A stretch of DNA of 48,680 nt from Chloroflexota bacterium (GCA_013152325.1 JAADGN010000001.1:1-48680), one strand, 5' to 3'; numbered from the stretch's first letter, positions 39,469 through 48,680 are shown. Notes: generated from the letters alone by a model not told the origin. Made by a program: numbers and translations.

Positions 39469-40218
39469 ATGCAAAAAGCCATCATCCTTGTCGCGCTGAT
39501 ACCGCTGCTCGCGGCTTGCGCTCCCGCCAAAATTCCAACCGCCGTACCGACAGAAACCGCCCCCGCGACCCTCACATCCACGCTGACGCCCTCGCCAACA
39601 GCCTCCGTCACTCCCTCGCCCACCCAAACCGAAACACCCCTCCCGACCATCACCCCGACCTACGCCGTCCTGCGCGGCGAAGTGCTGGAACAAGCCAACT
39701 GCCGCTATGGGCCGGGTTTTCCCTATCTCTACAAATACGGCCTGGTCAAGGGCAGCAACCTGGAAGTCATCGGACGCAACGACCTCGGGACGTGGATCCT
39801 CGTCCAGGCCATCGGCGGGAACAATCCCTGCTGGGTCAAGGCCTCGTTGATGGACGTCAAGGGAGACGTGATGAGCGTCGCGCCGACCTACATTCCACTC
39901 CCCCGCTCGCCCTACTACGGTCCGCCGACGGGGGCCTATGCCACGTGGTACCGGAACGTCGTCACCATCTCCTGGTACGGGATCGATTTGAAACCGGGCG
40001 ATGATTCGGAACAATTCCCCTATCTGGTCGAAGCCTGGGTCTGCACAGATGGACAGATCATCTTTACCCCGGTCGGCTCGTATGAAACCGTGGTCACCAT
40101 CGCCGACGAAGCCGGTTGTTCAGAGCCATCGCACGCCCGGCTCTACGCCGTCGAAAAACACGGCTATTCGCAGCCGGTTGAAATCTCCTGGCCGGCGCCT
40201 CCCACACCAACGCCGTAA
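39469..40218 (+). CDS. Lipoprotein with Thr/Pro-rich linker and SH3-like domain
   Basis: Signal plus lipobox LLAACAP; TPSPTASVTPSPTQTETPLPTITPT; NCRYGPGFPYLYKYGLVKGSNLEVIGRNDLGTWILV. Confidence 0.8.
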   Translation: MQKAIILVALIPLLAACAPAKIPTAVPTETAPATLTSTLTPSPTASVTPSPTQTETPLPTITPTYAVLRGEVLEQANCRYGPGFPYLYKYGLVKGSNLEVIGRNDLGTWILVQAIGGNNPCWVKASLMDVKGDVMSVAPTYIPLPRSPYYGPPTGAYATWYRNVVTISWYGIDLKPGDDSEQFPYLVEAWVCTDGQIIFTPVGSYETVVTIADEAGCSEPSHARLYAVEKHGYSQPVEISWPAPPTPTP

Positions 40219-40238
40219 GGCTTCGACAGACTTTGATA

Positions 40239-40286
40239 TCATTGCGGAAAGCGCAGCATAAAGCAGTCGTCCCCGCAGGGCAATGA
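40239..40286. repeat. GTCATTGC...GCAATGAC-type intergenic palindrome, copy 2 (divergent)
   Basis: TCATTGCGGAAAGCGCAGC...CCCCGCAGGGCAATGA. Confidence 0.5.
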
Positions 40287-40383
40287 CACATGTCCGCTTT
40301 TTCAGCCGCTCCTCCATTTCCCGCACCGCTCCCAATTTCGCACAAATGCGCTGTGATCGCATTGCAAATATACGGATGGTCAT

Positions 40384-41694
40384 ATGCCCTCTCGACTGAA
40401 AAACATCTATCAAGAATACCCGCGTAAATTTTGGCTGGTGGTCGGAGTCTCGTTCATCGACCGCATCGGTGGGACGATGCTCTTCCCATTCTTCAGCCTG
40501 TATATCACGCAGAAATTCGACGTCGGTATGACGCAGGCCGGCATCGTGTTGGGCATTTTCTCGATCTTTGGGCTGTTCGGCAGCATGGTCGGCGGCGCGC
40601 TGACCGACAAACTGGGCCGCCGTAAACTGATCCTGTTCGGGCTGGTCTTCAGCGCACTGAGCACGCTTTCGCTTGGCCTGGTCAACGAACTGGCCATGCT
40701 CTACCCGCTGGCCGTCTTTGTCGGTCTGCTCTCCCAAGTCGCCGGGCCGGCCCAGCAGGCCATGATCGCCGACATCTTGCCCGAAAAACAGCGCGCCGAA
40801 GGATTCGGCATTCTGCGCGTGGTCGCGAATCTGGCCTGGATGATCGGGCCGATCATCGGTGGAATTGTCGCCAACCACTCCTATTTTGCCCTCTTCGTCG
40901 CAGACGCCATCGTCAGTTGTATCGTCGCGGTACTCTTCTACCTGCTCATCCCCGAAACCAAACCTGAGCCCCGTCCCGACGCGGAACAGGAAAACACATA
41001 TACAACCTTCCTGGGCTACTTCCGGGTAATGCGCGACCCGGCCTTTATGGCCTTCATCGTCGCGGCCATTCTGATGGGCATGGTTTACCAACAAATGTAC
41101 AACTCGCTCTCGGTCTACCTGCGTGACAATCACGGTATCCCACCCTCGGCGTATGGCTTCCTGATGACCACCAGCGCCGTCACCGTCGTCCTGCTGCAAT
41201 TCTGGACCACCCGCCGCATCAAACACCGTTCCCCCTTCATAATGATGGCCCTCGGTGCCCTGTTCTATGCCTTCGGATTTGCCATGTTCGGTTTCGACCC
41301 CTTGTACGCCCTCGGCGGCTCTTTCCTTCTCTACAAGTGGACAGTCTCGTTGAGCGGCACGTACATTTGGTTCATGTCCGCCATCGTCATCATCACCATC
41401 GGCGAGATGATCGTTATGCCCGTCAGTCAGGCACTGGCCGCCAACTTCGCTCCGGAGGATATGCGCGGGCGTTACATGGCCATCTTCGGTCTGGCCTGGG
41501 CCATTCCTGCCACCGTTGGGCCGGGGCTGGCAGGTTTGATCCTGGACAACTACAACCCCAACCTGCTCTGGTATCTGGGCGGCGCATTGTGCCTGGTCTC
41601 AGTGCTCAGCTTCTACGCCCTGCATTTGCGGATCGGATCACAGAAGCGCTTCGCTCCTGCGCCAGTGGAAGAACGGGCTGTCAGCCCCGCATAG
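40384..41694 (+). CDS. MFS transporter (multidrug type)
   Basis: FGSMVGGALTDKLGRRKLILFGLVFSALSTL; 12-TM pattern. Confidence 0.93.
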   Translation: MPSRLKNIYQEYPRKFWLVVGVSFIDRIGGTMLFPFFSLYITQKFDVGMTQAGIVLGIFSIFGLFGSMVGGALTDKLGRRKLILFGLVFSALSTLSLGLVNELAMLYPLAVFVGLLSQVAGPAQQAMIADILPEKQRAEGFGILRVVANLAWMIGPIIGGIVANHSYFALFVADAIVSCIVAVLFYLLIPETKPEPRPDAEQENTYTTFLGYFRVMRDPAFMAFIVAAILMGMVYQQMYNSLSVYLRDNHGIPPSAYGFLMTTSAVTVVLLQFWTTRRIKHRSPFIMMALGALFYAFGFAMFGFDPLYALGGSFLLYKWTVSLSGTYIWFMSAIVIITIGEMIVMPVSQALAANFAPEDMRGRYMAIFGLAWAIPATVGPGLAGLILDNYNPNLLWYLGGALCLVSVLSFYALHLRIGSQKRFAPAPVEERAVSPA

Positions 41695-41732
41695 CTCTTT
41701 CCCCGGGCTCATCCCTTCCGCGCTTAAAAAAC

Positions 41733-41760
41733 AACAGTCCCGTCTTCCGACGGGACTGTT
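41733..41760. terminator. Bidirectional rho-independent terminator
   Basis: AACAGTCCCGTC-TTCC-GACGGGACTGTT perfect 12-bp stem between convergent genes. Confidence 0.85.
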
Positions 41761-41761
41761 C

Positions 41762-41796
41762 ACTGATTGCTGCCTGCTGTTTACTGATTACTGATC
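41762..41796. repeat. Five degenerate heptamers overlapping the folD stop codon
   Basis: ACTGATT GCTGCCT GCTGTTT ACTGATT ACTGATC. Confidence 0.7.
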
Positions 41797-42666
41797 CTGT
41801 ATCTCCGCGGCTCGGAGCGTGTTCTTCATCAGCATGGCAATCGTCATCGGGCCAACGCCGCCGGGAACGGGAGTAATATAACCGGCCACTTCTTTGACCT
41901 CATCAAAATTAACGTCACCGACCAGGCGATAGCCGCGCTTTCGGGTGGCATCAGGCTTGGAATTGATGCCCACATCGATGATCGCCGCGCCAGGTTTGAC
42001 CCAATCGCCGCGCACGAATTCCATCTTGCCAATCGCAGCAATGACGATGTCCGCCCGCCTGACCACCTCGGGGATATTTTGCGTGCGCGAGTGCACCACC
42101 GTCACCGTCGCATTTTCACGCACCAGCAGCAATGCCGCCGGCATGCCGACGATATTCGAGCGCCCCAACACGACCGCGTTCGCGCCTTCGATCTTGACGC
42201 CCGATTCTTTCAGCAGATGGATGCAGCCAAAAGGTGTACAGGGCACAAAGAGCGGTTCACGCCCCTTTTGCGCCAGACGGCCAATATTGATCGGGTGGAA
42301 ACCGTCCACATCTTTGGTAATGTCAATCGCCTGCAACACCTTCTCTTCGTCCAGGTGATCGGGCAGCGGCAACTGCACCAGAATGCCGTTCACCGTTGGG
42401 TCAGCGTTCAGCTCCCTGACCAGATTCTCCACTTCTTCCTGGGTCGAGTCGCTGGGCAGTGGATGATGGAAGGATTCCATGCCCAAGTCCGCACAGGCTT
42501 TCTGCTTCATGCGAACGTAGGTCGCCGAGTCCACACGCTCCCCGACCAGCACGGTCGCCAATCCAGGCTTGGACTTGCCGGCCGCAACGCGTGCCGCAAC
42601 AGCCGCGGCCACATCGTCCTTTACTTTTTGTGCAATCGCCTTGCCATCAATAAGTTGTGCACTCAT
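41788..42666 (-). CDS. folD: Methylenetetrahydrofolate dehydrogenase/methenyl-THF cyclohydrolase
   Basis: VGERVDSATYVRMKQKACADLGM, GILVQLPLPDHLDEEKVL, VVLGRSNIVGMPAALLL, TPVPGGVGPMTIAMLMKNT. Confidence 0.97.
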   Translation of the reverse strand: MSAQLIDGKAIAQKVKDDVAAAVAARVAAGKSKPGLATVLVGERVDSATYVRMKQKACADLGMESFHHPLPSDSTQEEVENLVRELNADPTVNGILVQLPLPDHLDEEKVLQAIDITKDVDGFHPINIGRLAQKGREPLFVPCTPFGCIHLLKESGVKIEGANAVVLGRSNIVGMPAALLLVRENATVTVVHSRTQNIPEVVRRADIVIAAIGKMEFVRGDWVKPGAAIIDVGINSKPDATRKRGYRLVGDVNFDEVKEVAGYITPVPGGVGPMTIAMLMKNTLRAAEIQDQ

Positions 42667-42780
42667 ATGCTCTCCTGATTGTGAAAATTGGAACGCCGTT
42701 ATTATACAACATCCGGCCCTGCCAAAAAGTAACAGATGTCACATTCAACGGTCGGGAAGCGTCGCCAACAGACAGAATCC

Positions 42781-43014
42781 CTACTCGGTATCTGCGGCCA
42801 AACAGGTGAGTGTATCCAGAACGCCCGGGATAGGTTGGATCTGCTGGTAAATCACGCGCCCAATATGTTTAATATCTTCCGCTTCAACGATGGCGACAGC
42901 ATCATAGGGGCCAAAGGTGAAATTGGCTTCGACAACACCTGCCACCCGTTTCAACTGGCGAACGACGTCACCGACTTCCCCGGTGCGAGCATTGATCAAG
43001 ACATATGCTTTCAT
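42781..43014 (-). CDS. Stand-alone Lrp/AsnC ligand-binding (RAM-type) domain protein
   Basis: 77 aa MKAYVLINARTGEVGDVVRQLKRVAGVVEANFTFGPYDAVAIVEAED. Confidence 0.88.
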   Translation of the reverse strand: MKAYVLINARTGEVGDVVRQLKRVAGVVEANFTFGPYDAVAIVEAEDIKHIGRVIYQQIQPIPGVLDTLTCLAADTE

Positions 43015-43035
43015 GGTAAATCCTTTCTCTTCTAG

Positions 43036-43881
43036 TTACTTGTCCTCAGAATTGCGCAAGAAAATCGCCCAATAGATCGCGGCCACAAAGATCGAACCGC
43101 CCAAAATATTGCCGATCGTGACGGGCAACAAGTTGTTGACGAAAAATGCACTCCACGTCAGCCCGGAGAGATCAAGCCCGGTGCCGGCGGCAAAGGCCGG
43201 ATCAAATGTCTTTATCACCAGGCCAATCGGAATAAAATACATATTCGCCACACTGTGTTCAAACCCGGCTGCCACAAAGGCCGTGATGGGAAAAATAATG
43301 GCCGCGATCTTATCCACCGTGCTGCGGGCGCTGAAGGTCAGCCACACAGCCAGACAAACCAGCGCGTTACAGAGCACTCCCAGCGCGACGGCCTGCCCAA
43401 ACCCCAAGGCGACTTTGCCATTGGCAATGCTCAAGGCCGTTTTCCCAATGCCGCCGCCCCCAAAGGTGTATTGCTGGCTCATAAAGACCAGGATCACCGT
43501 CGCGATAGAGCCGACAAAATTGCCAACGTAGACAATGCCCCAGTTGCGCAGCAAAGCCCTGGTAGTCACCTTTCCGCTGGCCCAGGCCATCACGATCAGG
43601 TTATTGCCCGTGAAGAGTTCCGCGCCGCCCACAATGACCAAAACCAGCCCCAGGCAGAACACCAGACCAACCAACAGCTTTGCCACGCCAAAGGGCAGAA
43701 CCCCGGATGCCCCGGTGGCGACGGTCGTAGCAAAAACGGCGCCCAAAGCGATGAATGCGCCAGCCAGCAGGGCCAGCGCGAACATCCGCAGGACAGATGC
43801 TTCCGCTTTGCGCACACCGATATACTCCGCGCGCCGCGCCATCTCTCCCGGAAGCAAGGCATCAATGCGTAATTCACTCAT
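43036..43881 (-). CDS. Formate/nitrite transporter family protein (FocA/NirC)
   Basis: LVIVGGAELFTGNNLIVMAWASGKVTTRALLRNWGIVYVGNFVGS; LGVLCNALVCLAVWL; AGFEHSVANMYFIPIGL. Confidence 0.93.
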   Translation of the reverse strand: MSELRIDALLPGEMARRAEYIGVRKAEASVLRMFALALLAGAFIALGAVFATTVATGASGVLPFGVAKLLVGLVFCLGLVLVIVGGAELFTGNNLIVMAWASGKVTTRALLRNWGIVYVGNFVGSIATVILVFMSQQYTFGGGGIGKTALSIANGKVALGFGQAVALGVLCNALVCLAVWLTFSARSTVDKIAAIIFPITAFVAAGFEHSVANMYFIPIGLVIKTFDPAFAAGTGLDLSGLTWSAFFVNNLLPVTIGNILGGSIFVAAIYWAIFLRNSEDK

Positions 43882-43945
43882 ATGGCTATGATCTCCTTTT
43901 CCAAGTTTGTTCCCCAGCCCACATGTTCTCTGGGCTGACAATAAA

Positions 43946-43956
43946 TTGTCTGACAA
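43946..43956. promoter_or_regulatory. Candidate operator TTGTCTGACAA upstream of the formate/nitrite transporter
   Basis: Perfect copy of the 39-kb motif, 64 bp upstream of the chosen start. Confidence 0.7.
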
Positions 43957-43988
43957 CAAGAGGGTACACCAAGTTTATCGACCCCATA

Positions 43989-44004
43989 AGTGATAATTTT
44001 CACA
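43989..44004. promoter_or_regulatory. CRP/FNR-family-like site (proximal)
   Basis: AGTGA-TAATTT-TCACA. Confidence 0.55.
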
Positions 44005-44010
44005 TAATAT

Positions 44011-44026
44011 TGTGACAACAATCACA
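44011..44026. promoter_or_regulatory. CRP/FNR-family-like site (distal)
   Basis: TGTGA-CAACAA-TCACA, perfect half-sites. Confidence 0.6.
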
Positions 44027-44063
44027 AATCTCCACTCTCTCCCTGAAACAAACTCCCCCACCC

Positions 44064-45068
44064 CTAGGATGCATCGATGGTCAGCACCGCCTCACCGTTG
44101 AAGCGACTCTCTTTCATGTCGCGCAAGGCCTGGTTCGCATCCTTCAGCGGGTACAAATTCACCGTGGAACGGATGCCAATCTCCGCCGCCAATTGCAGGA
44201 ACTCCGCGCCGTCCTGATAGGTCGCATTCGCCACCGAGCGCAGCGTCCGCTCGCCGTAAATGGTCTGATACGGGAACGAGGGAATATCGCTCATGTGGAT
44301 GGCATTGATCGCGACCGTCCCACCGGGGCGCACAAGCTCCAGCGCCCGGACGGCCAACGCCCCTGCCGGAGCAAAGATCACCGCCCGGTCGAGCAACCTG
44401 CCCGGATCTTGACCTGCCACCCCCGCCCAGACCGCGCCCAAGCCCCGTGCGTGATCCTGGTGTCCCAACGAACGCGTGAACACCGATACGTCGCATCCCC
44501 AATGCCGCAGAACCTGGATGCACAGATGCGCGCTGGCCCCAAACCCGAACAGGCCGACATGCTCTCCCGGCTGAATATCCGCCTTTTTCAGCGAACGGTA
44601 GCCGACAATGCCCGCGCAGAGCAGCGGCGCGGCCTGCTCATCAGAAATGGCATCCGGGATGGGCAGCGCATAGCGCGCTTCAGCCAGCATGTACTCGGCA
44701 TAGCCGCCGTCCACGTGAAAGCCGGTGAACCGCGCCTGTGAGCAGAGGTTCTCCTCGCCGCGGCGGCAGAACTCACATTGACCGCAGGCCTCGTACAACC
44801 AGGGAACGCCCACCCGCGTCCCCAGCGCCGATTCCCTGCCGCCCTCCCCAACCGCATCGATCACGCCCACCACCTGATGCCCCGGCGTGACCGGCAATGC
44901 CGGCGGCTTGATGTCGCCTTCCGCGGTATGCAGGTCCGTGTGGCAGACGCCGCACACGTTGATTTTTATCCGCACCTGCCCCGGCCCGGGTTCGGGAGCG
45001 GATAGGTCAGCAGGTTGAATGGGATTGCGTTCAATGGAAGCCGGTTGATAAAGGCGCATTGCAAACAT
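44064..45068 (-). CDS. Zinc-dependent alcohol dehydrogenase
   Basis: VCGVCHTDLHTAEGDIKPPALPVTPGHQVVGVIDAVGEG; CGQCEFCRRGEENLCSQARFTGFHVDGGYAEY. Confidence 0.94.
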   Translation of the reverse strand: MFAMRLYQPASIERNPIQPADLSAPEPGPGQVRIKINVCGVCHTDLHTAEGDIKPPALPVTPGHQVVGVIDAVGEGGRESALGTRVGVPWLYEACGQCEFCRRGEENLCSQARFTGFHVDGGYAEYMLAEARYALPIPDAISDEQAAPLLCAGIVGYRSLKKADIQPGEHVGLFGFGASAHLCIQVLRHWGCDVSVFTRSLGHQDHARGLGAVWAGVAGQDPGRLLDRAVIFAPAGALAVRALELVRPGGTVAINAIHMSDIPSFPYQTIYGERTLRSVANATYQDGAEFLQLAAEIGIRSTVNLYPLKDANQALRDMKESRFNGEAVLTIDAS

Positions 45069-45100
45069 GGTTCATACACTGCCTTTCCTGTAGCGCGTTA

Positions 45101-46396
45101 CTAATTCCTGATCACCCCGCGAATGCCATCGGCCGTCAACTCGTGCAGAACAACATCGTCCACCCGGTTCCACCTCGGCTCGGATGCATACGCATTGATG
45201 CGGATGTAATTGTCCGTCAAACCGCTCATCAGCCAACCCTGCGAACCGTTCTCCCGCACCGACTCCCACAACACAGACCGCGTCTGTCCGAGAAAGCCGC
45301 GTCGGTAAGATGCGCCCATTTCACTGAAGGCCTGCCGCAAGGCGGCGTTGCGTTCCTTGCGGATTTTCTTCGGAACGTGATTCTTCATGCGCGCCGCAGG
45401 CGTGCCCTCACGCGGTGAATAGGTGAAGACGTGTCCGCCCGCAAAATTCATCTCGCGCACAAAGGCCAGTGTCTCGGCAAATTCGTCGTCCGTTTCGCCG
45501 GGGAAACCGGCTATTACGTCGGTGGTGATGGCCGCGTCCGGCATGACAGCGCGCGCCGCGGCGACCAACTCGCGGAACGACTCGCGCGTGGTGTGACGGC
45601 GCATCCGCCGCAGCACCGCCTCGCTGCCCGATTGCAGCGGCAGGTGCAGGTGACGACACAGACGCGGATCCTCCCACAGCGTGAAGAAATCGGCGTCCAG
45701 ATCCCAGGGCTCCAGCGACGAGAGCCGCAAACGCGGCACGTCTGTCTGCGCCAGAATGGATTCGACCAAATGGCGCAGGGGCAGGCCCGAACTTGCGTCG
45801 GGCGTCGCCGAGCCGTCCCGGCCCCACGAACCGAGGTGGACGCCCGTCAGCACGATCTCGCGCGTCCCGCCATCCAGGGCAGACCGAACGTCTGCGATCA
45901 CGTCGTCAACGGAACGGGAACGTCCTTCCCCGCGCGCCACGGTCGTGATGCAAAAAGTGCACGCGTTGTCGCAGCCATCCTGCACCTTGATGAAGGCGCG
46001 TGTGCGCGCCCGCAGACCGGGCAACGGCTGGCGGGCGATCGGTTCCAGTTCAAAAGACTCGGGGGAAATATCCAACAGGTCAGCGACCAGCGACTCTTTC
46101 CTGTCGTTGACGATCACACGCCGGACATTGGGCAGCGCGGCAGCTTTCCCTGGCTCCATCGTCGCCCAACAACCGGTCGCGATGATGTCTTCCACGCCCG
46201 CGCGGGCCGCGCCCCGGATTTTCGCACGCGAATCGGACGCAGCCTCGGAGGTGACCGTACAGGTGTTGACCACGGCCACGTCCGCCTGCGCCGCCTCGCC
46301 AACGATCTCGTGCCCGGCAGCGCGGAATTGACGGGCCATATTTTCAATTTCGGATTGGTTGAGACGACAACCGATGGTATCAAGGAATATCTTCAT
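45101..46396 (-). CDS. mtaB: tRNA (N6-threonylcarbamoyladenosine(37)-C2)-methylthiotransferase
   Basis: TIGCRLNQSEIENMARQF; IKVQDGCDNACTFCITTVARGEGRSRS; VIAGFPGETDDEFAET. Confidence 0.93.
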   Translation of the reverse strand: MKIFLDTIGCRLNQSEIENMARQFRAAGHEIVGEAAQADVAVVNTCTVTSEAASDSRAKIRGAARAGVEDIIATGCWATMEPGKAAALPNVRRVIVNDRKESLVADLLDISPESFELEPIARQPLPGLRARTRAFIKVQDGCDNACTFCITTVARGEGRSRSVDDVIADVRSALDGGTREIVLTGVHLGSWGRDGSATPDASSGLPLRHLVESILAQTDVPRLRLSSLEPWDLDADFFTLWEDPRLCRHLHLPLQSGSEAVLRRMRRHTTRESFRELVAAARAVMPDAAITTDVIAGFPGETDDEFAETLAFVREMNFAGGHVFTYSPREGTPAARMKNHVPKKIRKERNAALRQAFSEMGASYRRGFLGQTRSVLWESVRENGSQGWLMSGLTDNYIRINAYASEPRWNRVDDVVLHELTADGIRGVIRN

Positions 46397-46429
46397 ACTT
46401 TTAACTTGCGCCTGCGGGAGGCTCTCATC

Positions 46430-47083
46430 TTACGGCGCGATCACCACAAAATTATCGAAAACCACATCCACCCCCGCTTCGTCAAACGTCCCGGCCAGCA
46501 GGCCGACGTCGCCATCGGGGAAATCGGCATCCTGGGCCAGCGCAACCGGCTGATCGTTGACGAAAAACCGCAGCGTACTGCCCACACATTCGACGCGCAG
46601 GTGGTTGATCGCCAGCCCCTTTTCAATCGCCGGCGAGTATTGCATCTCCGCCTGGCCAAGCAGGGAACGCTGGCCGTCCTTGACTTTGCCAATCGCATAA
46701 TAGCCATCGCTGCTGATGACGGAGAAATAATAGTTCTGCGCATCGCGGTAACGGCAGATCAAACCGATGCGATTCTCGTCCGGACCGGCGAATTTCAGCG
46801 TGTCGGCCTCGAGGCGCACATCCCTGAAGTCCAGGCCGGGTGTGGACCAATAATCGTGGCGCGGCGCGCTGACAAAAATCCGGAAGCCGCCGCCATCGTA
46901 ATCCATGACGCCGCCCTCGTTGGCAAGACGCGTCCAGCCGTTCGTCCGCGCCGAGAAGTCATCCTCGAACAGGACCTCGCCCGGCTGCGTCGTCAGCCCG
47001 GCAAAGTACGCAGACTGACAGGCCAGCATGGTCATGGTCAGGACAATGACGATGGCGCGTTTGGTAGTCATTCGGAGCATCAC
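46430..47083 (-). CDS. Lipoprotein with LamG/DUF1080-like beta-sandwich domain
   Basis: LTMTMLACQSAYF; VLFEDDFSARTNGWTRL; GDVGLLAGTFDEAGVDVVFDNFVV. Confidence 0.75.
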   Translation of the reverse strand: MMLRMTTKRAIVIVLTMTMLACQSAYFAGLTTQPGEVLFEDDFSARTNGWTRLANEGGVMDYDGGGFRIFVSAPRHDYWSTPGLDFRDVRLEADTLKFAGPDENRIGLICRYRDAQNYYFSVISSDGYYAIGKVKDGQRSLLGQAEMQYSPAIEKGLAINHLRVECVGSTLRFFVNDQPVALAQDADFPDGDVGLLAGTFDEAGVDVVFDNFVVIAP

Positions 47084-47112
47084 AATCCAATTCTATCAGA
47101 GAGACCGGGCTC

Positions 47113-48525
47113 TCAGCGGAAGAACTGATCCAGCATTTGCTGTGCCTGCTGGCCAACCAAATCTCCGCCAGACAGATCGCGCGCGCGCAGGAGGTGATCG
47201 TAGGCCAACGCTTGCTGTCCGTTCCGCAAGTAAAGCATGGCCAGATGCAAATGCGCCGACGCCAGCTCCGGCGCGATCTTCAACGCGCGCGACAGTCTTT
47301 TCTCGGCTTCATCCAATTGATTTAAATCCAGGTAAACCCAGCCCAGAACGTCCAACGCCCGCGGATCATCAGCCGCAAATTGGACAGCCTTCTGGGCGGC
47401 AGGCAAGCCGACCTCGACGAGCTGCACACTGTGCTGCACACAAAAGACGGCCAACAGCCGCCAATAAAGCGATGACTCGGGTTCAAGTTCGACCGCGCGC
47501 TGATAAGCCGCCAGCGCCGGCGGCAAATCACCGGATTGGGCATAGATGTCGCCCAGCGCGGCCTGCCAGGCAGGATTCTCCGGCTCCAACGCGGCCGCGG
47601 CCTGGAATTCGGCCAACGCGCGCGCGGTCTCGCCCTGACGCTGCCAATAAAGGCCTCGCAAAGAGCGCACCAGGACTGAATCGGGATCGAGCTCCAGCGC
47701 CCGCGCCAACTCGGACGAGCCATCCCCTCCCAGGTGCTGCTGCGCCTCCCCCAGCCAGGCCCAGGCGACGGCGCTCTCAGGGTCGGCCTGGGCGGCGCGA
47801 CGAAAGGCATCCGCGGCCAGTTCCCACTCCTGCACCAACGCCAGCGCGCGGCCGGAGATGACGAATTGTCCCGCCGGGTCTGATTCGAGCAGGGACAGGT
47901 TGAGACCGGTGCGCAAAGTCTGGACAACGGGATCATACTCCGGGTCCAGGCGCGATGCGAAAACCAATTCGGACAGCGCGTCCTGCGGCGAGGAGATCGT
48001 CAGCAGCAGGCCGAGACGGTAATGTCCAGCCGCGTCGCCAGGCTGATACAGCAGCCAGCCGCGCAGGGCATCCTCTTCGGCAGCCTTGTCCCCAAGAAGG
48101 TAATAGGCTCCAGCCAGCCGCCCGTACAACTCCGCCGACGGATTGCCCGCCGAGAAAGCCGCCTGCCAGGCCGTCAGCGCGGCCTCCAGATCGCCAGTCT
48201 GCTGATAGGCGTCGCCGAGGGCAACCAAGCCTTCCGTGGAAAGCGCGGCGCGGGACCGGGCTTCTTCCAGCAGACGTCGCGCCTCGGCAGCGTCGCCGCC
48301 GGAGAGCGCGGCGCGGCCGGCCGGCTCCCACAGATCCGCACGCCAGGGGAGCCGCGCTGCCGCCAACGCGTAGTATTCGGCAGCCTGCGCGTAACGTCCC
48401 TCGGCGGCGGCCTGGCGGGCCTGGCTCGCGTCCCATTGGCCGGCCAGCAAGCGCGGCGCAACGACCAGCGCGAACAAGCCGGACAGAATCAGGGGGACGT
48501 AAACCGCAGGTCGGAGAGAACGCAT
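47113..48525 (-). CDS. Tetratricopeptide repeat protein with N-terminal TM segment
   Basis: Many TPR motifs (ALAAYQRAVELEPESSLYWRLLA, AEKRLSRALKIAPELASAHLHLAMLYLRNG). Confidence 0.9.
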   Translation of the reverse strand: MRSLRPAVYVPLILSGLFALVVAPRLLAGQWDASQARQAAAEGRYAQAAEYYALAAARLPWRADLWEPAGRAALSGGDAAEARRLLEEARSRAALSTEGLVALGDAYQQTGDLEAALTAWQAAFSAGNPSAELYGRLAGAYYLLGDKAAEEDALRGWLLYQPGDAAGHYRLGLLLTISSPQDALSELVFASRLDPEYDPVVQTLRTGLNLSLLESDPAGQFVISGRALALVQEWELAADAFRRAAQADPESAVAWAWLGEAQQHLGGDGSSELARALELDPDSVLVRSLRGLYWQRQGETARALAEFQAAAALEPENPAWQAALGDIYAQSGDLPPALAAYQRAVELEPESSLYWRLLAVFCVQHSVQLVEVGLPAAQKAVQFAADDPRALDVLGWVYLDLNQLDEAEKRLSRALKIAPELASAHLHLAMLYLRNGQQALAYDHLLRARDLSGGDLVGQQAQQMLDQFFR

Positions 48526-48619
48526 ATCTTGTCTTGGATATTATATGCTGATTGGGGCCAATATCATTTGTCAATTTATTTCTAGCCACCGGATACTTTT
48601 GGACGACAAGCCCCTGTGG

Positions 48620-48644
48620 TGTCCGACAGTTGAACTGTCGGACA
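48620..48644. repeat. Perfect 12-bp palindromic hairpin
   Basis: TGTCCGACAGTT-G-AACTGTCGGACA; followed by a second hairpin CGGACTAAAGTCCG. Confidence 0.75.
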
Positions 48645-48680
48645 TCGCCAGCCATTCGGCGGACTAAAGTCCGGCCTCAG

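Noticed and set aside
45431-47128. 565-aa plus-strand ORF
   Set aside because: Antisense to mtaB and the lipoprotein gene; composition typical of spurious antisense ORF

Overview
The window looks like a high-GC chromosomal segment from an Anaerolineae-like Chloroflexota bacterium. The lineage call is inferred from gene content and style and was not tested. No rRNA, tRNA, phage, transposase or CRISPR array was seen. The left part (0.2-14 kb) holds dinB, a GyrI-like protein, a YjbQ-family protein, a fluoride riboswitch with crcB, a DUF6504-like protein, a PspC-domain protein, a TetR-controlled ABC/HlyD efflux operon, a thiolase and an acyltransferase. The centre (about 12-39 kb, almost all minus strand) is a purine/hydantoin catabolism island: 8-oxoguanine deaminase, adenine deaminase, a UTRA/GntR regulator, two adjacent carbamoyltransferases (one YgeW-like), carbamate kinase, a BMP-type nucleoside/purine ABC transporter, a fused 2Fe-2S/Mo hydroxylase with its FAD subunit, two fold-type II PLP enzymes, a MalY/PatB-like aminotransferase and a hydantoinase/dihydropyrimidinase. 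The right part holds a lipoprotein, an MFS transporter, folD, a formate/nitrite transporter, an alcohol dehydrogenase, mtaB and a TPR protein. The main new observation is an 11-bp palindrome, TTGTCNGACAA. I found it four times, only upstream of three transcription units: the deaminase/carbamoyltransferase operon (twice, flanking a good sigma70-like promoter), the orphan PLP enzyme (as a 19-bp palindrome), and the formate-transporter/AsnC-like/folD operon. This suggests an undescribed regulon joining anaerobic purine breakdown, carbamoyl-phosphate ATP generation and C1/formate handling. Many spacers in and around the island also carry degenerate heptamer or nonamer tandem repeats and short nested palindromic elements.
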